Below are positions 59,679-64,000 of a DNA stretch of 64,000 bases, piece after piece. Both the position numbers and the translations under genes were made by a program. The notes under the pieces were generated by a model. It made no database searches and had not been told where the DNA came from. It saw only the letters and a program-made list of their open reading frames with translations. Source of the DNA: Chlorogloeopsis fritschii PCC 6912 (GTDB lineage Bacteria > Cyanobacteriota > Cyanobacteriia > Cyanobacteriales > Nostocaceae); the NCBI RefSeq assembly GCF_000317285.1, contig NZ_AJLN01000066.1, forward strand, positions 31,608-95,607, given 5' to 3'. Position 1 is the first letter of the stretch; every line of letters starts with the position of its first letter.

Positions 59679-59876
59679 AGTTGATATACTCTGGAATGAT
59701 GTGTCAAAGGCTTTGTAAAAAGCTATGTTTATTAGGTTTGAGCAATTGCTGCTTGCAATCGGCTTTTTTGACCTGCGTTTTGCAGTTCTAGATGTTTATT
59801 GTACGCTCCAAGCTGAACAATACTAGACGCCATAGATAGACCTTTATAAATATATTTCTGAAAGTTCATTTGTAGG
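59679..59876. other. spacer without recognised feature
   Basis: Between the RHH gene and the heptamer array upstream of lepA. No coding sequence or hairpin was supported. Confidence 0.4.
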
Positions 59877-59970
59877 GGCTGGGGACTGGGGATTAGGGAC
59901 TAGGGACTAGGGATTAGGGACTAGGGACTAGGGACTAGGGACTAGGGACTAGGGACTAGAAATTAGGGAC
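59877..59970. repeat. heptamer tandem array GGGACTA
   Basis: About a dozen copies of gggacta with gggatta variants (59877-59970), the longest such array in the window, about 160 bp upstream of lepA. Confidence 0.9.
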
Positions 59971-60131
59971 TGGGAATAAAGAGATCCTAATATCCAATAC
60001 CTAATCACCAGTACCCAATCCCCAATACCCATTCCCAATATCAATAGCAGCGTCTGAGCAAAGAAAGCATTAAAATACGTTAAGTATATTGCTGTTTTAA
60101 CCTTGGTTGCTGCTAAAGCAAAAAATGTATT

Positions 60132-61949
60132 ATGACTGACGTTCCCGCAGCTCGTATTCGTAACTTTTGTATTATTGCTCACATAGACCATGGCAAGTCT
60201 ACCCTTGCCGATCGCTTGCTGCAAGTTACTGGTACGGTAGACAAGCGGCAGATGAAGGAACAGTTTCTTGACAACATGGATTTAGAACGGGAGCGTGGCA
60301 TTACCATTAAGCTGCAAGCAGCCCGGATGAACTACACGGCAAAAGATGGCCAGCAGTATGTACTCAATTTAATTGATACTCCTGGTCACGTGGATTTCTC
60401 TTATGAAGTGTCTCGCAGTCTTGCCGCTTGTGAAGGCGCGTTATTGGTGGTAGATGCTTCCCAGGGTGTAGAGGCGCAAACCTTGGCAAACGTTTATTTA
60501 GCACTGGAGCATAACCTAGAAATTATTCCCGTTTTAAATAAAATCGATTTACCAGGGGCTGAACCAGACAGGGTAATCTCCGAAATTGAGGAAATTATTG
60601 GTTTAGATTGTAGCGGTGCGATTCTTGCTTCTGCCAAAGAAGGAATTGGTATTGATGAGATTTTAGAAGCAATTGTTGAGCGTGTGCCGCCACCTCGAAA
60701 TACGGTAAATGAACCTCTACGGGCGTTAATTTTTGATAGCTACTACGATAGCTACCGGGGAGTAATTGTATACTTCCGGGTCATGGATGGGACGGTGAAG
60801 AAGGGCGATCGCGTCTATTTAATGGCATCTGGCAAAGAATATGAAATTGACGAGTTAGGCGTGCTTTCCCCAAACCAAAAGCCAGTTGAAGAACTGCACG
60901 CTGGGGAAGTAGGCTATTTGTCGGCAGCAATTAAAGCTGTAGCTGATGCCAGGGTAGGAGATACCGTCACTCTCGCCCACGCTAATTCCAAAGCTGCTGA
61001 ACCATTGCCTGGTTACAAAGAAGCTAACCCGATGGTGTTTTGCGGTATGTTCCCCATCGATGCCGATCAATTTGAGGACTTGCGCGAAGCCCTCGAAAAA
61101 CTAAAGCTCAACGATGCGGCGCTACACTATGAACCAGAAACCTCCAGCGCGATGGGGTTTGGCTTCCGTTGTGGATTTTTGGGGTTGTTGCACATGGAAA
61201 TTGTGCAAGAACGTTTAGAGCGGGAGTACAATCTGGATTTAATTATTACTGCTCCTTCAGTTGTTTACCGTGTTACTACTAATAAGGGAGAAGTGCTGTA
61301 CATCGATAACCCCAGTCATTTGCCTTCTCCTAACGAACGGGAAAAAATTGAAGAACCATACGTTCAGGTAGAAATGATTACACCGGAAACTTTCGTCGGT
61401 ACTTTAATGGAGTTATCACAAAACCGACGCGGTGTTTTCAAAGACATGAAATACCTCACCCAAGGACGTACTACACTCACTTACGAGTTACCTTTGGCAG
61501 AAGTAGTTACCGACTTTTTCGATCAGATGAAGTCGCGATCGCGCGGTTACGCCAGTATGGAATATCACCTGATTGGCTACCGTGAAAATCCTTTGGTGAA
61601 GTTGGATATTATGATTAACGGCGATCCGGTTGACTCTTTAGCTATGATTGTTCACCGCGATAAAGCTTACAATGTCGGGCGATCAATGGCTGAAAAGCTC
61701 AAAGAATTGATTCCTCGCCATCAATTTAAAGTGCCAATTCAAGCGGCGATCGGTAGCAAGATTATTGCCAGCGAACACATCCCAGCTTTACGGAAAGACG
61801 TGCTTGCGAAGTGTTACGGCGGCGATATTAGCCGGAAAAAGAAACTTCTGCAGAAGCAAGCGAAAGGTAAAAAGCGGATGAAATCTGTAGGTACGGTAGA
61901 TGTACCACAAGAAGCATTCATGGCAGTACTGCGTTTAGATCAGCAATAA
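60132..61949 (+). CDS. lepA: elongation factor 4 (LepA) GTPase
   Basis: 605 residues. The G domain starts [20 protein letters not shown] (G1), then [14 protein letters not shown] (G2), DTPGHVDF (G3), [13 protein letters not shown] (G4) and SAKEGIGI (G5). The LepA-specific C-terminus is present ([45 protein letters not shown]). It acts on stalled or mis-translocated ribosomes at the membrane or in the cytosol. Monocistronic, with a terminator at 61956. Confidence 0.98.
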   Translation: MTDVPAARIRNFCIIAHIDHGKSTLADRLLQVTGTVDKRQMKEQFLDNMDLERERGITIKLQAARMNYTAKDGQQYVLNLIDTPGHVDFSYEVSRSLAACEGALLVVDASQGVEAQTLANVYLALEHNLEIIPVLNKIDLPGAEPDRVISEIEEIIGLDCSGAILASAKEGIGIDEILEAIVERVPPPRNTVNEPLRALIFDSYYDSYRGVIVYFRVMDGTVKKGDRVYLMASGKEYEIDELGVLSPNQKPVEELHAGEVGYLSAAIKAVADARVGDTVTLAHANSKAAEPLPGYKEANPMVFCGMFPIDADQFEDLREALEKLKLNDAALHYEPETSSAMGFGFRCGFLGLLHMEIVQERLEREYNLDLIITAPSVVYRVTTNKGEVLYIDNPSHLPSPNEREKIEEPYVQVEMITPETFVGTLMELSQNRRGVFKDMKYLTQGRTTLTYELPLAEVVTDFFDQMKSRSRGYASMEYHLIGYRENPLVKLDIMINGDPVDSLAMIVHRDKAYNVGRSMAEKLKELIPRHQFKVPIQAAIGSKIIASEHIPALRKDVLAKCYGGDISRKKKLLQKQAKGKKRMKSVGTVDVPQEAFMAVLRLDQQ

Positions 61950-61955
61950 TTCCCC

Positions 61956-61990
61956 AATCCCCTCTCGATCAGAAGGGGATTATTTTATAT
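61956..61990 (+). terminator. rho-independent terminator after lepA
   Basis: aatcccc (61956-61962) and ggggatt (61975-61981) flank a 12-nt loop and are followed by attttatatt. It starts 7 bp past the lepA stop. Confidence 0.75.
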
Positions 61991-62066
61991 TGAATAAGAA
62001 ACAAAATTTTGTTTCTCTTAAGACTAAAACTCAAGTTCAAATATTAAAATCAAAAAATTTAGCTTG

Positions 62067-62387
62067 TTATTGCCTTGTAAAAGACAAAAATAACAACCGA
62101 GATAGTAAACTTAAAGGACTAAAACCATACTTCCGCATTCTGCGCATACTATTTCCGAACCAATCTCCAAAGTCAAATCTAATCCGCGACAGCGAATATC
62201 CTGTTTCTTTCTTGGAGTAGAGGCTACGAGCGCCATCAGTAGCACTAACTTCATCTCTAGCGAAAGTATTTATATCTTCTATTAAAATACTGAATCCTCC
62301 AGATGTAATTTCCTGTTCCTCTTGCTCAGACAAATCTCTTAATTCCGTAAATGAGTTAGAGTTGATGTGCTTGATGTGGTTATTCAC
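62067..62387 (-). CDS. candidate double-glycine-leader peptide precursor
   Basis: 106 residues from GTG 62387, preceded by an agaggtg ribosome site 7 nt upstream. The N-terminal ~32 residues (NNHIKHINSNSFTELRDLSE then QEEQEITSGG) match the double-glycine leader consensus (LSxxEExxIxGG) of peptides exported and cleaved by C39-peptidase ABC transporters. Cleavage after GG would release a ~74-residue core (FSILIEDINTFARDEVSATD ... SRLLFLSFTRQ) with a basic, hydrophobic end. No transporter or modification gene is adjacent. The core matches no bacteriocin I know. It runs opposite to lepA and divergent from a truncated kinase. Confidence 0.65.
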   Translation of the reverse strand: MNNHIKHINSNSFTELRDLSEQEEQEITSGGFSILIEDINTFARDEVSATDGARSLYSKKETGYSLSRIRFDFGDWFGNSMRRMRKYGFSPLSLLSRLLFLSFTRQ

Positions 62388-62786
62388 AGTAACACCTCTC
62401 TTCTTTTACATCGGTATCAGCAACTCAAAATTTAACTAAGTATCAATTCAAGCTTTTTGACCACAATCATAACGCGATTAACGAGAGGGAAACTTTTAAT
62501 TTCGTTACAAAAATAGCATAATGGTTACCTATCTATTTAGTTATGTTCTTATAGCAGTTGACAGCTAACTTAGGACATCAAAAGAGTTTCAAACCTGTTA
62601 AGAGTTCCCCCAACCCTGTTATATAAAAACCGGTTTTTGCTATATCAATCCTTTTAACTAGTGAAAAAGTGAAGTTTCTGGAAGTTGTGCCCAAGACAAA
62701 TTTTTTTGTCAGATTTTGTATAAACTAGCAAGCTATGTCTCCTGAAAGGCTAATATGATACCAGCATATGTACTGATGCCAAGATA
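62388..62786. promoter_or_regulatory. divergent promoter region with palindrome
   Basis: No gene. It contains the 14-bp palindrome aaaaaccggttttt (62625-62638), flanked by atat and tatat, which could be an operator for either flanking gene. Confidence 0.4.
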
Positions 62787-63590
62787 ATGAGCCTGTGCAT
62801 AAATCCCTACTGTTTACAACAGCAAAATTCTGATGATGAACTATTTTGTCTTTATTGCGGCTCAGAATTACTGCTGCAAGGGCGCTACCGGGTAATTAAC
62901 CAGCTTGGAGGGGGTGGCTTTGGCATAACTTATAAGGTAAGCGAGATCCGAAGCAACAACCTAAAAGTTCTTAAAGTCCTCATTAACACTCAGCAAAAAG
63001 CAGTTGAGCTATTTAAACAGGAAGCTGAGGTTCTGGCGAAACTCAATCATCCAGGCATTCCCAAAGTAGAACCGGATAGTTACTTTGTCTATTTTCCTAG
63101 AAACAGCCACCAACCAATCCATTGTTTAGTGATGGAAAAGATTGTGGGAATGGACTTACAAAAGTGGATGGAAAATCGCGAGATGCGCCCTATCCACCAA
63201 ACATTAGCTATCCAATGGCTAAAAGAATTAGTTACTATTCTGAATCGAGTACACAGCCAAAATTTTTTCCATCGCGATATTAAGCCATCAAATATCATGC
63301 TAAGAGCAGATGGAGATTTGGCGTTAATTGATTTTGGCACAGTACGGCAAGTTACAGGAACTTATCAAGCTAAAATAGCTGCCGGACAAAATATCACAGG
63401 TATTATTTCAACAGGATATACACCTCCAGAGCAAATCAATCAGAATAAGGAAAGTGCCGTGTACGTACATAACAACGGCGCGGGTACAATTGAAAACTGC
63501 GATTTGACAGGTAATGCTCTGAGTTTTAATATCGATACTACTTCCCAGGTGCGACGTAGTGGCAACAAAGAAGATAACCCTAATTCCTGA
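62787..63590 (+). CDS. truncated Ser/Thr kinase fused to a beta-helix tail
   Basis: 267 residues. A zinc-ribbon start (CINPYCLQQQNSDDELFCLY, then CGSELL) and a kinase N-lobe and catalytic core are intact (LGGGGFGITYKVSEI, HRDIKPSNIMLRADGDLALI, DFGTVRQVT, GYTPPEQ). The domain stops right after TPPEQINQ; the next residues, ESAVYVHNNGAGTIENCDLT then GNALSFNIDTTSQV, belong to the end of a right-handed beta-helix repeat. In related proteins the kinase C-lobe, a linker and several helix turns would lie between. This looks like an internal in-frame deletion joining the two ends. Kinase activity is unlikely. Confidence 0.7.
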   Translation: MSLCINPYCLQQQNSDDELFCLYCGSELLLQGRYRVINQLGGGGFGITYKVSEIRSNNLKVLKVLINTQQKAVELFKQEAEVLAKLNHPGIPKVEPDSYFVYFPRNSHQPIHCLVMEKIVGMDLQKWMENREMRPIHQTLAIQWLKELVTILNRVHSQNFFHRDIKPSNIMLRADGDLALIDFGTVRQVTGTYQAKIAAGQNITGIISTGYTPPEQINQNKESAVYVHNNGAGTIENCDLTGNALSFNIDTTSQVRRSGNKEDNPNS

Positions 63591-63741
63591 TATTTAGTTG
63601 CAAAATATGGACGAAGTGGAAGTACAGATGTGCATATTGTTAAGGTTTTAACTATTTCAGAGCGATCGCGCTACCCATAATTTCGCCATTTGCTGAAAAT
63701 TTTCACTCCACAATGGTTAATACTGCTTCTATTTTTGACTT
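63591..63741. other. spacer without recognised gene
   Basis: AT-rich with one HIP1 site; no frame supported. Confidence 0.4.
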
Positions 63742-63900
63742 ATGGTTCAAGTCACCCAAGCCCAAAACGTCTCACTTCGCTATTGAGAAGAAAAATTTAG
63801 TTTGCTACTAACTGAGAATGAACAATTCTTTACAGAATGGTTTGGAATTTTACCAGAAACTACAGATTTAGAAAGGGTGCGGCTCGTTCTCAGCAGGAAC
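63742..63900 (+). pseudogene. relic of a restriction-enzyme R-subunit-like gene
   Basis: ATG 63742 reads MVQVTQAQNVSLRY, a TGA, then in the same frame EEKFSLLLTENEQFFTEWFG and LPETTDLERVRL before a further stop at 63898-63900. The pattern (MVQxTQAQNxxLRYLxExFGLxLTExxQFFxEWF) is the N-terminus of cyanobacterial HsdR-N/type I restriction-like proteins. The first stop corresponds to a Leu codon changed to TGA; similarity fades after about 63890. A dead gene fragment, unrelated in frame to the nearby kinase. Confidence 0.6.
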
Positions 63901-64000
63901 CCCTAGAAACTAGGGATGTATGGCTAAGGTATATTTTGAAAAGTCACCATCAAAATGTATAACTGTTCTTTTGATGTAGGTGAGCCAAGTAACCTAGAAC
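63901..64000. other. window edge with inverted repeat
   Basis: catcaaaa (about 63950-63957) and ttttgatg (about 63970-63978) form an inverted repeat near the edge. No gene recognised. Confidence 0.35.

Noticed and set aside
59877..59970. Heptamer array as a CRISPR-like array
   Set aside because: Units are 7 bp with no unique spacers, so it is a simple tandem repeat.
61990..62220. 76-codon frame after lepA on the plus strand
   Set aside because: It lies beyond the lepA terminator and overlaps the better-supported leader-peptide gene on the other strand; no ribosome site or family.

Overview
The window looks like chromosomal DNA of a filamentous cyanobacterium, most likely Nostocales. Supporting signs are abundant GCGATCGC (HIP1) octamers, a dnaE gene starting with a split-intein C-half, chlB, raf1, a MenG-type methyltransferase, several Ser/Thr kinases with C-terminal WD40 propellers, and intergenic heptanucleotide tandem repeats. 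This placement is inference; no rRNA or other marker is present and I saw no tRNA, CRISPR array or complete IS.

Layout. 1-3.8 kb: aspC set among toxin-antitoxin (TA) genes (a broken PIN toxin at the edge, a VapC relic, a PIN/antitoxin pair and a ParDE pair), two of them ending at copies of a ~100-bp repeat. 4-19.4 kb: housekeeping and signalling genes (class I aldolase, RodZ-like protein, gatA, the trans-spliced dnaE C-half, a possible PD-(D/E)XK protein, DUF445 protein, menG, response regulator, raf1, hybrid histidine kinase, sugar-binding lipoprotein). 19.4-23.2 kb: a MarR regulator flanked by two identical perfect palindromes, then a two-cluster Fe-S/SCP2 fusion protein and a GT39-like membrane protein.

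23.3-36.5 kb is a defence-type island. A type I restriction-modification operon on the minus strand runs hsdM, PIN/antitoxin pair, UPF0175/DUF3368 pair, hsdS, orphan vapB, frameshifted Rpn-family gene, orphan antitoxin with a 19-codon vapC relic, hsdR. An SF1 helicase and a higBA locus with a frameshifted higB follow. This mixture of intact and decaying TA genes inside the hsd operon is the most system-like feature here.

36.6-44.2 kb: a Tat-type secreted protein, a short CLDKG-type peptide, rpmI-rplT, a solute-binding protein, a truncated SDR, an unknown gene next to a freshly duplicated LysM protein, a Ycf37-like TPR protein and chlB. 44.6-53.3 kb: a signalling cluster with two zinc-ribbon/kinase/WD40 proteins, a membrane-anchored WD40 protein, a Pro-rich secreted protein and another kinase. 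53.7-64 kb: GH57 enzyme, Nfu, DUF3386 protein, GAF histidine kinase, RHH protein, lepA, a candidate double-glycine-leader peptide, a kinase truncated and joined to a beta-helix tail, and an HsdR-like relic.

Repeats are prominent. Heptamer arrays, perfect hairpins and G/A-rich repeats fill the spacers, and two G/A-rich repeats lie in frame inside a histidine kinase and a helicase. Family assignments come from reading motifs, not from searches.
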